Origin: Channa striata
Lineage: Eukaryota; Chordata; Actinopteri; Anabantiformes; Channidae
Assembly (NCBI GenBank): GCA_033026295.1
Contig: CM065175.1
Location: 25,524,437 to 25,588,436, forward strand
Length of the DNA: 64,000 bases
Direction: 5' to 3'
Of this stretch, positions 1-10,216 are shown one piece after another. Made by a program: the position numbers and the translations under genes. A model generated the notes under the pieces. It saw nothing but the letters and a program-made list of their open reading frames with translations. It did not search any database and was not told the origin of the DNA. Position 1 is the first letter of the stretch; each line of letters begins with the position of its first letter.

Positions 1-1086
1 ATGACAGGTTAGACATGAAGGAAGGACAGAAGGACTTGTACAGGATAGACAGACAGAGAGATAGGGATGGGAAAGATGTGCAACAGATAAGGGTGATTAA
101 AGACAGAGATGGAAAGGTGCTAACAAGCCAGGAGAGTGTGCAGAGAAGATGGAAGGAGTATTTTGAGGAGCTGAAGAATGAGGAAAATGACAGGGAAAGA
201 AGGGAGGAAGATGTGGATGTTGTGGAGCAGGAAATAGCAGAGATTAGAAAGGATGAGGTGAGGAAGGCTCTGAAAAGGATGAAGAGCGGAAAGGCTGTTG
301 GTCCGGATGACGTACCTGTGGAGGTGTGGAAGTGTCTAGGAGAGACAGCAGTGAAGTTTCTGACAGGTCTGTTTAACAGGATTTTAGAGAGTGAGAAGAT
401 GCCTGAGGAACGGAGAAGCGTTCTGGTGCCGATCTTTAAGAACAAGGGTGACACGCAGAACTGCAGCAACTACAGAGGGATAAAGCTGATGAGCCACACA
501 ATGAAGCTGTGGGAAAGAGTAGTGGAAGCCAGGCTTAGGAAGGAGGTGGAGGTTTGTGAGCAGCAGTATGGTTTCATGCCCCGTAAGAGCACCACTGATG
601 CCATTTTCGCTTTGAGATTGTTGATGGAAAAGTACAGGGATGGTCAGAAGGAGCTGCATTGTGTCTTTGTGGGTTTAGAGAAGGCGTATGACAGGGTGCC
701 GAGGGAGGAGCTGTGGTACTGTATGAGGATGTCGGGAGTGGCAGAGAAGTACGTCGGAGTAGTTCAGGACATGTATGAGAGGAGCATGAAGCATATGTTA
801 TGTGTTTCAAGCATGTGTAAGTAACAAAGTCAGTGAGGCGAGATTGAGATGGTTTGGACATGTGCTGAGGAGGGATAGTGAATATATTGGTAGAAGGATG
901 TTGGAGATGGAGCTGCCAGGCAAGAGGGCAGAGGACGACCAAGGAGGAGATATATGGACGTTCTAACAGAGGACATGAGGTTAGCTGGTGTCAGAGAGGA
1001 AGATGCCCAGGATAGAGTGAGGTGGAAAAGGATGATTTGGTGTGGCGACCCCTGATGGGAAAAGCCCAAAGAGTAGTAGTAGTAGA
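1..1086 (+). mobile_element. RTE-type non-LTR retrotransposon, internally deleted 3' copy
   Basis: An open frame from 15 to 824 encodes the N-terminal part of a LINE reverse transcriptase. It shows the fingers motif (NYRGIKLMSHTMKLWERV), the QYGFMP segment and a degenerate catalytic block A (GLEKAYDRVPREEL, where an acidic D is usual in place of G). The frame then breaks at about 820. The next bases (830-1040) read as the conserved C-terminal tail of the same family (ARLRWFGHVLRRDSEYIGRRM, then RWKRMIWCGDP), so the middle of the polymerase, including the FADD box, is deleted. The 3' end has the family-typical GGCGACCCCTGATGGGAAAA sequence followed by a TAG trinucleotide run (1072-1086). The element is dead. 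Its 5' end lies outside the window. The clade name RTE is from motif recognition, not from a search. Confidence 0.85.
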
Positions 1087-1735
1087 GATGTTACAATCAC
1101 AAAATGTCATACACTGTGTGCAGCCGTAGTAGAATTACCCAAACAAGCAAACAAACAAAAAGGAAAATTGCAAATATTGACCTAAATAGATTTTCTACTT
1201 GAATTACGACTTAAGAAAAACACAATCCTTCAGTCAAGTAAAAGCATTACGCTGATTATCTACATTTTACCTACAGTAAAAAAATTTATCGAAACAATAC
1301 TAACTTTGGTAAATATAGCACAAACGTGTACAGTACAGTAATTGAAAAAAATAAATTTCTAATAGGTGGTTAATTAAATCAACTCAGTTATGACTGTCAT
1401 TTTGGAAAACACCATGTTCAAAGCTTAAAACCAGGAGCTTAAGACATGGAGGGACTAACTTATTTTTCTCCAAGCTCTTTGAAGCAATTTTCAAAATGTA
1501 GGGTTCATTTTCAGTAGAACTCCATGTTATTTTATAGATATATATATAGAGAGAGAGATAGATAGATAGATAGATTACACAAGCCCTTTTTTGTTTCCTA
1601 AAGCTCCAAAAAAACCTGGAAAATGGAAACTACAGTAAAACTCAGCAAATGGTTTCAGGAAAAGGCAAAATTAACCCAAAAAGAAGGAAAAACAATGAAA
1701 TATTACAATCACTAAATTTTATTTTCATTTTGCAG
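1087..1735 (+). other. Duplicated upstream flank of the lectin unit joined to lectin stalk intron
   Basis: No gene is seen here. 1087-1370 resembles the sequence 24490-25560 that lies 1-2 kb upstream of lectin copy D; shared strings include AATATTGACCTAAATA and a later CATAGCACAAAC-type stretch. From about 1636 to 1735 the sequence instead matches the intron just before the stalk exon of copies B and C (AAATGGTTTCAGGAAAA and the branch/acceptor TTTTCATTTTGCAG). The promoter, the cytoplasmic exons and the transmembrane exon expected between these two parts are missing. A GATA/TA/GA simple repeat lies at 1534-1575. Confidence 0.6.
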
Positions 1736-2641
1736 TTGCACTGAGTCCAGAGTATGATGTAAAACTAACCAAAACCTACAACAATCTGCAAGCCCAGTAT
1801 GACAACCTGACACAAGCTTATACTGTCCAAGAGAGAAATATTACAACCCTGACTGCACAAAACCAGGAGCTGGAATCACAGAGGAAGAACTTGACAGAAC
1901 AAATAAGAGACATACTACTGTCCTACTGTCCTAAAGAACGTAACGGTATGATCAGAGCTCATTAATATGTTTTAAAAGATTCCACTACCACAAATAATAT
2001 CATCAACACCAAATAATATTGGTTGGTCTCTTGTTTCAGGAATCAAGTGTAAAGCTTGTCAGGACGGCTGGTTACACAGCACGTCCAGCTGTTATGCTGT
2101 TAATAATGCTAAAGATCCTGATCAGAAAACCTGGGAAGAAGCTCGAGAAAACTGCAGAGGAAAGATTTCAGATTTGGCTGTTATAGTTAATGAAGCACAG
2201 AAGGTAAAAAAGTCTATATGAAAAAATGCATTTCCTCAACACACTGAGTTTGTAGATCACTGTGAGCTTATTGTGTTTAAATCTCTCTGATGTGTGTCTC
2301 TCCATTGGTCTCAGGATTTCACCACTAAAAACAGTTGGAATTCAACAGGAATCAGTGGATACTGGATTGGCCTGAAAGTTGAAGATGGGAGATGGAAGTG
2401 GGTCGATGGAAGTAATCTGAATAATGAGTAAGAGACTCATTCCTAAACACCTGAAATCATAAAATCCATCAATTTGATCTAATCATGTTTTCCCCTCAGT
2501 TTATGGATTGAAGCTCCTGTCAATGGTAGATGTGCAACTTCTCTTGCCGGTAAAGGATGGAAATCAGTGAGCTGTGGAGAGAGACACGCATGGATCTGCC
2601 AAAAAAAGGCTTTATCTGTTCAAATATTGTCATTAAACTAA
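1736..2641 (+). pseudogene. C-type lectin receptor copy A, 5'-truncated (stalk and CTLD exons only)
   Basis: Four exons are visible: stalk 1736-1945, CTLD-1 2040-2203, CTLD-2 2315-2427 and CTLD-3 2500-2641, all with GT..AG borders and phase 1 or compatible joins. The stalk carries NLT, NIT and NLT glycosylation sequons. Compared with copy D it lacks the heptad region and 45 bases (in frame) near its end. The CTLD shows GW..SSCY, WEEARENC, YWIGL, WKWVDGS and the final CGERHAWIC. The calcium/sugar motifs EPN/QPD and WND are absent, as in NK-receptor-like group V domains. The stop seen in the other copies (GTT TAA) is CAA here, so the protein runs seven codons further to 2641. The frame is open throughout, but no start codon, cytoplasmic or transmembrane exon is present upstream, so I call it a truncated pseudogene. 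A soluble product from an unseen upstream exon cannot be excluded. Confidence 0.8.
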
Positions 2642-2867
2642 AGATCTCTGGATAAAAACTCTTACGTGTAATATACTTGGCTTTTAATCATCAAATTATT
2701 AAGACTTAAATTTATTTCACATTTTGATTTATTAAAAAAATAATTTTTAATCAAAGCTATTTTTTTCTTAGGAAAAGAAAAACTAACAAATGTAACAACA
2801 ACAATTAACCTGAAACTTTCTCCCACTTCATGAGAGACTATATCAACAGACTGTTTTTTCCGTTCTT

Positions 2868-3016
2868 GTATGATTTTACATTGTTCATGCTCAGTGACCA
2901 ACAGATGGAGCTGCTTTCTCTTACAACAATATGTCACCATGGCTGTTATTATAAGAATCTGTGATCTGACATGAAGGACATTTTGTACAGGAGGTAACAG
3001 TTTTGTGTTTTCAATC
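2868..3016 (+). repeat. Conserved 3' flank block of lectin units, copy A
   Basis: A block of about 150 bases follows every lectin copy (also at 15061-15209, 22161-22303 and 30143-30270). Its core CTCAGTGACCAACAGATGGA is the same in all four, while the DNA between the stop codon and the block has diverged strongly. It marks the downstream part of the duplication unit. Whether it is a 3' UTR/regulatory element or only the least-decayed part of the duplicate is open. Confidence 0.65.
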
Positions 3017-3399
3017 TAGAACAACATTTCTGTTCAAGTCTGTGACAGTGAATAAAAATGATTCCAGACATTTTTGTTTTTCTTCCAAATTGCTCTTTGA
3101 AAAGGAGGAGTATACATATTCTATCAGACGGGACACTGAATAAAAAGTGTCAAAATGTGATATTAAAATGAGAGAGAGGAGGAGTTGTGTTTTCATTTGG
3201 ACCTCAGTATGTCACAACATCAGAACTAACAGAGCTCCAGTCTGCTTTGTGTTTACTTTTAATTGGGGGGATCAATTTTTAATACAGCTGTCATATTTTA
3301 CTTTATTTTAACTACCAGGAGAAATGTAGGCTTCCACATGTTGCTCACTTTGGACTGAACCACTTACATTGTGATAGGTGGATGTTTTTGGTGTGTCTC

Positions 3400-5290
3400 C
3401 TGGTGAACAGGACGGCTGCCTCTATGTTTTGGGTTCGGCCTACCCTGTGTTGTTTTGTGTTTTAATTCAGTTTTCTGCCACTGTTCTGGAGGCTTTTATT
3501 CCAGGGAAGATCTCGTGAAGGTCACAGCTTCTACGGCTGTGGATTTATTTCCTACGTTTATGGCTTCGCGAGAGAGGAAAGCGTTCAAGTGTGCTGGTGC
3601 GTCTAAGCCGAAGCGGATTACAAACTGTGCTCCCCAGCATATTCCTGGAGTGTTTGGAATGAAAAAACTGGGATTTTTTAAAATGTTTTTTACGGATGAT
3701 TCACAGCCAAAGTCAGACAGCTGAGGTCAGAGAAAGTGGCGACATTCAGAAATGGGAACGAAGACAAATTCAGAGTGGCTAAGTACAGATTTAGCAAGGA
3801 GGTGAGCAGAGCCAAATCTGTGCATGGCGAGCGACTGGAAGAGCAATTCTCAGCCAATGACTTTGCCTCTGTCTGGAAAGGGCTGAAAGCGATTACCAAT
3901 TAGAAACGTAGATCCCCCAGCTCTAAAAGACTGGCGCCTGGCCAACAGACTGAACGACTTCCACTGCCACTTTGCGAAACAATGGGACAAGGGAACTTCT
4001 GCCAGTCATTGATCAGCATCAGCCTCCCTCCACTATCACACCTGGTCCACTCACACAGTTTCACACAAAGAGAGGGATGTCAATGGGCAGTTTAAATGGC
4101 TGAACGCTCACAAAGCCGCAGGCCCAGACTTTGGCAACCCCGCCCCCTTAATTATTGTGCCAATCAGCTGTCCCCAGTGTTCACAAACATTTTTAACACC
4201 TCACTGGAGACCTGTCATGTGCCAGGCTGCTTTAAGGCTTCATCCATCGTGCCAGCCCCAAAAAAGCTGAGGATCACAGGACTCAATGACTACAGACTGA
4301 ATGCTCTGACTTCTGTGGTCATGAAGTCTTTTGAACACCTCATCTTGTCCCACCTCAAGGCGTCACAGACCCCCTACTGGACCTCATGCAGTTTGCCCAC
4401 AGAGCCAACAGATCTGTAGACGATGCTGTAAACATGGCCGTCCACTTCATCCTCCAGCACCTGGATTCACCAGGATCCTATGTCAGGATACTGTTTGTGG
4501 ACTTCAAATCTGCCTTCAACACAATCGTCCCAGCTCTGCTCAAAGACAAGCTATCCCAGCTGAATGTGCTGGAGTCTATGTGCAGGTGGATTACAGACTA
4601 CCTGACGGACAGACAGAAGTTTTTAAGGCTGGGGAAGGATGTCCATCAGCACTGAATCCCCCCAAGGCTGCTTTCTTTCTCCTCTGCAGCTCACCAACAG
4701 CTGCATATCTGGACAAACTCCTGAAGTTCGCAGATTGCACCACCCTCATAGGCCTCATCTTGGATGGAGATGAGTCGGCCTAAAGGAGTGAGATGGACCA
4801 TTTGGTGTCATGGTGCAGCACAAAAAAACCTGGAGCTCAATGCTCTCAAGACAGTAGAGAGGATAGTGGATTTCAGAAAAGACCCAGCCCTCCTCCCCCA
4901 TCATCCTCTGAGACCTTCCAGGCATGGGACACACTGCGACATTCTCGCTTCCTGGGCTTCACCATCACCCAGGTCCTCAAGGGGTAGCAGAACATAAGCT
5001 CCCTCACCAAGAAGGTTCAGCAGAGGCTAAAGAAGTTCCACCTATCGGTAAAGATGCTGGTGAGCTTTTACACTGCTATCATTGAATTCATTCTTACATC
5101 TGCCATCTCAGTCTAGTTCGCGGCAGCCACGGCCAGGACAAGGCCACGTGCAGCACGTCATCCACTCTGTTGAGAAGGTGATCGCCTGCAACCTCCCATC
5201 TCTCCAGGAGCTCCATGTCTCTGTGTCACAGCTTTGCACCTGACACCAAGATTTCTTAACTGTGCGTGGAAATAAACAGTTTTCTAATTC
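3400..5290 (+). mobile_element. Rex1/L2-like (CR1-group) LINE relic
   Basis: Broken reading frames in all three phases give consecutive pieces of a LINE ORF2. About 3480-3560 reads GGFYSREDL..DLFPTF, 3740-3905 resembles the linker before the polymerase, 4096-4370 is the start of the RT domain (CFKASSIVPAPKK, NDYR..ALTSVVMKSFE), and 4386-4655 is the catalytic part (RSVDDAVNM, RILFVDFKSAFNTI, WITDYLTDRQKF). The rest to about 5240 is the C-terminal part (LSQLNV earlier; EKVIACNLPSLQELHVS near the end). At least four frameshifts or stops separate these pieces, so it is long dead. The 3' end is near 5280, just after AAATAAACAGTTTTC. The family assignment rests on motif memory; Rex1 versus L2 cannot be decided without a search. 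Confidence 0.75.
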
Positions 5291-5700
5291 TGAATCGGTT
5301 CTGCAGCTTTGCCAGAGCCCAGAGAATTATCATTCATGCGTGAATGGAGTAGTAGATTTTATTTAGTTTATTTAACTCCACCTAGATGCCCATTTCCATT
5401 TCTTTCCAAAGCTGTTTAGCTTCAAATTCTACGTCCTCAACTGTATTTAATAATGGAATATGATAGAAAGACATTATTTCAGTTCTAATTATTAAGTAAT
5501 TCATAGTTTGAATTATTTTGTCTGCAGCTACGTATATTAAGACATTGAATCTTTACTGATTTAAGCTTGGAACTAAGTCTTAATACAGATCCCAAAATGT
5601 TGACAACTACCAACTAAGACTATAATAGTTTGCAAAATGTTGAATATTAAACAGAGTTGCTCCCTCTTTTATTAAAAATTATATAATAGAGAATGTCATC
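5291..5700. other. AT-rich spacer, no gene recognised
   Basis: I see no coding frame, RNA gene or known repeat in this stretch between the LINE relic and the LTR of the next element. Confidence 0.5.
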
Positions 5701-6320
5701 TGTTATGACCAGGGTCATTCTTTGTAATGGAATTGTTGTCAGATTATTTTGTTGTATATCTCTCCTCCTCTTTGTTCTTTGTGTGGGTGTGTCTGAGGGA
5801 TCGGCTACAGGTGATGACTCTGGATTGGCCTATTTGAACTGATTGGCTACACCGATTGGACAAGAGGACACTGGAGACTGCATATACAACAGATGTGGGC
5901 AGCCGTCTCTCTCCCCACCTCTGCCACTCCCAACCAACCCAGCAGTCGGTTACTGGTCTTCGCATTGTTGTAAGTTGTGTGTGTAAATAACTTTGTAAAT
6001 AACCCACTGTAAATATTGAGCACTGGATAGTAATAGTAGGAGTGAGAAGCCCGTTTATTTTCTAACTTCTTCCCCTGTTTTTGATTAGGAGTTCAGGTCA
6101 GATGTCATGTCTTTATGTTTATATTTTTATTTGAGTTGAACAGGTAAGGTAGGGTTTTGTTAGAGGTTTGTTTGTTGTTTTGGGCATTGCACACATCCGA
6201 AGGTAATACATTTCTATCGTTTAAATTTGAAACATTTAGTCACTGGTTTTGCTTGGGAATGGGAAGAGTGGGGGAGCACAATGTGTTATGCCTTGGTTCC
6301 CCTAGGCCAGCGGCGTAACA
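5701..6320 (+). repeat. Putative 5' LTR of the Gmr1-like element
   Basis: The stretch starts TGTTATG and ends CGTAACA, an imperfect terminal inverted repeat with TG..CA ends. It stands directly before a tRNA-type primer-binding site. There is no second LTR in the window to confirm the borders, so the limits are inferred from the end motifs and from the position of the primer site. Confidence 0.6.
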
Positions 6321-6325
6321 TAATT

Positions 6326-6336
6326 TGGGGGCTCGT
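6326..6336 (+). other. Primer-binding site, tRNA-Pro type
   Basis: TGGGGGCTCGT equals the first 11 bases of the tRNA-Pro primer-binding site used by many retroelements. It lies five bases after the putative LTR end; the remaining bases of the usual 18-base site do not match. Confidence 0.6.
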
Positions 6337-6400
6337 GTTCGTTGGTTGTGCTTTTGTCTACTTGTCTGTTTGGCAGTTTTTCTTTTGTGGTGGTGGCAAC

Positions 6401-7390
6401 ATGGAGTTTAAGTTAGAGGACTCTACCACTAATCCTCGTAGGGACAAACTGGAGAGATGTCGGAAAGCTGATTTACTGTTAATTGCAGATTTTTTTGATG
6501 TGCATGTACCATTACATGCCAAGAAAGAGGAGCTGAAACAGCTCCTAATGGCAACGCTGATGGAAAGGGGTTTCTTTCCCAAGCCAGCCCCCACAGTGGA
6601 GTTTGAGCTGGGTGACTTTGCTGGTGCTCCTGCCCCACTCCAAGACCTGCCTCTCCATTCTGGCATGACCACGGAGGACTTAAAGTTAACTCTGCGGATA
6701 AGGGAGGTGGAGGTAAGAAACCGGGAGTTGGAGGTGGAGGCCATGCTGTTAAAGGTTAAGGCACTGGAGTTAGAGCGGGGAGCCACTGTACCTGCCAGCC
6801 CTACACCTTTGTCCCCTCATCCGGCCGTGAAGATGGCTTTGATGTAAGTAGGCACATTGCTCTTATTCCACCGTTCAGAAGTTGATTCATATTTTAATGC
6901 CTTTGAAAGGATAGCTGCTACGTTAAAGTGGCCAAAGACTGTGTGGCCTCTGCTGCTTCAATGTAAATTTGTGGGCAAAGCCCAAGAAGTATGTACTTCT
7001 TTATCAACTGAAGACAGGTTGGATTATGATAAAGTAAAAGCCACTGTGCTCCGTGCGTATGAGCTTGTTCCGGAAGCTTACAGACAAATATTCAGGAAAT
7101 GTGAAAAAACTGCAACACAGACATATGTGGAGTTTGGACGAGAGAAAGGTGTGCTATTCGACAAATGGTGTCAGGCGAGCAAAGTCAAAAGTTTAGAGGA
7201 TCTGCGCGAGCTCGTGTTGTTAGAAGAGTTTAAAAATCGGGTCCCTGACAAAATTGTCATTTACCTGAATGAACAAAAAGTCACTTCTCTTGCTGCGGCT
7301 GCTGTCTTAGCTGATGAGTTCGAGTTAACACGTAAAAATGTGTCACCTCCCCAGTTCGTCGTGATTTGGGCTCCACTGAAAGAAAAATAA
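6401..7390 (+). pseudogene. gag (matrix/capsid part) of the Gmr1-like element, with SCAN-like segment
   Basis: The start is chosen at 6401 (CAACATGG), 65 bases after the primer site. The frame runs to an in-frame TAA at 6845-6847 and continues in the same frame to 7390, so one nonsense mutation splits it. The first part is charged, with a predicted coiled-coil-like Leu/Glu region (about residues 95-135). The second part (6880-7360) has the helical pattern of SCAN/capsid C-terminal domains: AYRQIFR, FDKWCQA, LRELVLLEEFKNRVPDKI and a final VLADEFE. Gag would form the particle of the element. Similarity to SCAN is by eye and agrees with the published origin of SCAN from this element group. Confidence 0.75.
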
Positions 7391-7611
7391 AATCTCCAAA
7401 AAGTGCACGTTGTTCCTACACAGATGCCTCTGAATCACGTGAGTGCTACTATTGTCATGAGCAGGGTCACCTCATAGCTGTCTGTCCCATCCTAAAAAGA
7501 AAAGAATCCAAAAGTAGCAAATCTCCATCCCTTATATCTCTCATACAAAGCAGGCCAGCTCTCACACCTTCAGTGAAACCTGAACAGAGCAAAGTTGATG
7601 AAGATTTTTAA
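7366..7611 (+). pseudogene. gag nucleocapsid zinc knuckle, frameshifted piece
   Basis: This frame, shifted relative to the preceding gag piece, contains CYYCHEQGHLIAVC, a perfect CX2CX4HX4C zinc knuckle, followed by a basic, Ser/Lys-rich tail. It would bind the element's RNA. It overlaps the end of the previous frame by 25 bases, which suggests either a frameshift mutation or an ancestral programmed shift. Confidence 0.75.
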
Positions 7612-7639
7612 ACCCTTTGTCTAGCATGGTTCTGTTGCT

Positions 7640-8065
7640 TTGGTGGGAGATAAAGTTCAGGTCCCGATTACCATTTTGAGAGATACTGGTGCAAAACAGT
7701 CTCTGATTCGTGGTGGTGTGTTACCCTTCTCAGTTCAGTCATATTGCGGCTCAGACATTTTGGCATGGGGAGTGAAAATGAGTGTAGTGCGTGCACCATT
7801 GCATTTTGTTCAGCTGTCATCCAACTTTGTTAATGGAACATATTAAATTGCTGTGCGTGATCAGTTACTAATTGCGGGTATAGATCTTTTACTCGGTAAT
7901 GATTTGGCTGGCGGAAAGGTTTTTCCATCTCCAGAGGTAACTGAAATTCCAAGCGCTGATGTGTGTGTCCCATCCTGTTGCGTTAAATTCACCCCCTGTG
8001 TTTCAGGTGTGTGCGGTTACCCGTGTGCAAACACGAAAGCTTGGAAACTTGGTGGATCTCAGTGA
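7640..8065 (+). pseudogene. Aspartic protease region of the Gmr1-like element
   Basis: 7640-7846 contains the retropepsin active-site triad DTGA within an IL-rich strand (ITILRDTGAKQSLI). After a stop at 7844 the same frame continues from 7853 with a LLIAGIDLLLGNDLAGG segment typical of the second half of such proteases. The family acts as a dimer to cut Gag-Pol. The stop codon makes this copy inactive. Confidence 0.75.
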
Positions 8066-8480
8066 CTCTTTCATGAACACCTCTGATCCCACCAGTTTGC
8101 CATCACAGAGTGAAGACCATGCTTCTGTGTGTGTTAAGCTGACACAACCTGATGATAAGGTGCTGTCTCTCTCAGTAGACAGAGATCAATTAATTAGAGC
8201 ACAGGAATCTGATCCTACTTTGTCTTACTGCTTGTCTCAAGTCAAAAATCCCACATGTGAAAAGTTTGTGTGTTACCTGCTAGATGAAGTTGTTCTAATG
8301 GGCCTCTGAGCTCTGGATCCACATATGACTCTGTGTGCCAAATTGTTGTTTCTCAGCCTTTTCGTCTCCAGGTTCTGAGTCTACCCCATGATCACAGCAT
8401 GTCCGGCCACTTGGGCATAAGGAAAACATATAATCGTATCCTCCGTTATTTTTAATTTTTTTTGGCCTGGGCTTAAGTCT
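8066..8480 (+). pseudogene. Protease-integrase linker and integrase N-terminal zinc finger part
   Basis: 8130-8300 reads as the linker usually before gypsy integrases (RAQESDPTLSYCLSQV). From 8360 the frame gives LPHDHSMSGHLGIRKTYNRI, the His-His half of the HHCC zinc-binding domain. A stop (TAA 8452) and a one-base slip in a T-run (8455-8463) separate it from the FWPGLK and Cys-Cys half that follows. Confidence 0.7.
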
Positions 8481-9400
8481 GATGTTGTGCAGTTCTGTCG
8501 CTCTTGCCACACCTGCCAAATCTCTGGCAAACCAAATCAGTCAATTCCTGCTGCTCCACTACAACCGATCCCTGTTGTTGGAGAACCATTTGAACATGTA
8601 ATGGTAGACTGTGTTGGTCCATTGCCTAAAACAAAATCCAGCAATCAATGTGTTCTTACTATAATGTGCGCTGCAACACGTTACCCAGAAGCAGTGATAC
8701 TACGTTCGTTAAAAGCTTGTGCCCTTGTGAAAGCGCTTGTCAAATTCTTCTCCACTTTTGGACTTCCAAAGCACATTCAAAGTGACCAGGGATCAAACTT
8801 CATGTCTAAAATATTCGCACAAGTCATGTCAGAGCTCAATATCAAACACAGAAAATCCAGTGCGTATCACCCAGAGAGCCAAGGCGCATTAGAAAGATTT
8901 CACCAAACTCTGAAAAGTTGATGATTCGGAAGTTCTGTCTAACCGTGAGTGGGATGAGGGGCTCCCGCTGCTATTATTTGCCGTGAGAGAAACGTGTCAG
9001 GAGTCTTTGGGCTTTAGCCCATCCGATTTAGTCTTTGGACATGTAGTGAGAAATGGCTCTCAGAGAAGTCAAGTCCAAAAACTAACATTCTGGATTATGT
9101 CAGTTCGTTTAGAGAAAGACCACATCAGGCCTGTGATGTTGCTCGTGAATCGCTCTCAGCTGCTCAGTCAAAAATGAAGGCACAACATGACAGGAAGTCT
9201 GTTCCGTGGATTTTTCTCCCAGGTGACCGAGTTTTAGTTCTGTTACCCAGTTCTGGTTCTGGCCTACAAGCTAAGTTTTCTGGTCCCTATGTGGTTGACT
9301 GAAGAGTCAGTGAAACTGATTATGTAATTCAAACCCCAGAGCACAAGAAAAAATCTCGAGTGTGCCACATTAACATGCTTAAAAAGTATGATGAGGAGGA
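8481..9400 (+). pseudogene. Integrase core and C-terminal part, upstream of reverse transcriptase
   Basis: 8487-8921 has the Cys-Cys half of the zinc finger (CRSCHTC) and the DD35E catalytic core: D in MVDCVGPLP, D in QSDQGSNF and E in QGALERF. After a frameshift at about 8920 the frame continues with CQESLGFSPSDLVFGH. Near 9360 it reads VCHINMLKKYD, the usual C-terminal end of gypsy integrases. Integrase inserts the cDNA copy into the host chromosome. Lying before the polymerase instead of after it is the feature of the Gmr1 group. Confidence 0.8.
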
Positions 9401-10200
9401 AGGTGTAGTTCCGTCTCCTGCCATGACTCCTGTTGTTTCCGAGACCTCTGTGCCTGTCCCACAACAACCATACAATCCCAAGGATGATGGTTTAACTGAC
9501 AGACACAGCTCCATTCCCTGTGCGCGCCTTCCAAATTCAGGAATTCTGGCTAATTTAGAAGCATATTTGGCACACCTACCCGAATCGGCCAGATCCGACA
9601 TTAGTGAGCTTATTAAACATAATCTAACATTGTTTAATGACATTCCCACTCAAACTGATGGGATTAGTCATGACATTGATGTAGGTGACCACAAACCCAT
9701 AAAACAACATGCATACCGTGTGCATCCTACTAAACGTGCAGTGATGCAACAAGAAGTTAAATACCTCCTCGACCATGGCTTTGCTGTCCCCAGTAATAGT
9801 CCATGGAGTTCGCCTTCTCTTCTTGTTCCCAAACCCGACTGGACACCCCGGTTCTGTACTGATTATCGCAAAGTCAATACCATTACAAAACCAGACTCGC
9901 TTCCACTTCCACGTATGGATGACTGTGTGTGTAGACCGTGTAGGTTCTGCCAAATATGTCACCAAACTGGATCTTCTCAAAGGTATTAGCAAGTCCCGCT
10001 AACACCACGTGCCTCGGAAATAAGTGCTTTTGTCACCCCCGATCATTTCCTCCAGTATACAGTTATGCCATTTGGATTAAGAAATGCCCCAGCCACTTTC
10101 CAGCGGCTAATGAATACAGTGCTTTCTGGTGTGAGAAATTGTGAAGTGTATTTAGATGACATAGTGGCCTATTCCACAACCTGGACATCATCTTTGGTTT
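9401..10200 (+). pseudogene. Reverse transcriptase of the Gmr1-like element, truncated
   Basis: The frame starts directly from the integrase end without a gap. It contains the gypsy RT lead-in (HAYRVHPTKRAVMQQEVKYLL), SPWSSPSLLVPKPD, RFCTDYRKVN and PLPRMDD, then after a shift VMPFGLRNAPATFQRLMN and YLDD at 10149-10160. The D-rich block between PLPRMDD and VTKLDL is damaged by frameshifts. The sequence leaves the family about 35 bases after YLDD, so thumb and RNase H are absent. Confidence 0.8.
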
Positions 10201-10216
10201 AGTGATCCTTTAAATG

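Larger units (their letters stand above)
5701..10200 (+). mobile_element. Gmr1-like Ty3/gypsy LTR retrotransposon, 3'-truncated and decayed
   Basis: The order of parts is: 5' LTR (5701-6320), primer-binding site (6326), gag (6401-7390), zinc knuckle (7450), protease (7640), integrase (8290-9400), reverse transcriptase (9430-10200). Placing integrase before reverse transcriptase is opposite to ordinary gypsy elements and is the known hallmark of the Gmr1 group first described from cod. The gag contains a segment resembling the vertebrate SCAN domain, which published work derives from Gmr1-like gag. The element stops about 35 bases after the YLDD polymerase box. RNase H, the rest of the polymerase and the 3' LTR are missing, and the next sequence (from about 10217) is lectin-unit flank. 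Many stops and frameshifts show that it is inactive. Confidence 0.85.

Noticed and set aside
384..1069. Minus-strand frames of 79-122 codons over the RTE element
   Set aside because: Shadows of the plus-strand reverse transcriptase.
1736..2641. Copy A as a secreted functional lectin
   Set aside because: The frame is open, but no start codon, signal peptide or upstream exon is visible, so this is kept only as a possibility.
6227..6400. Upstream extension of gag to a start at 6227
   Set aside because: It would cross the LTR end and primer-binding site; the ATG at 6401 fits element layout.
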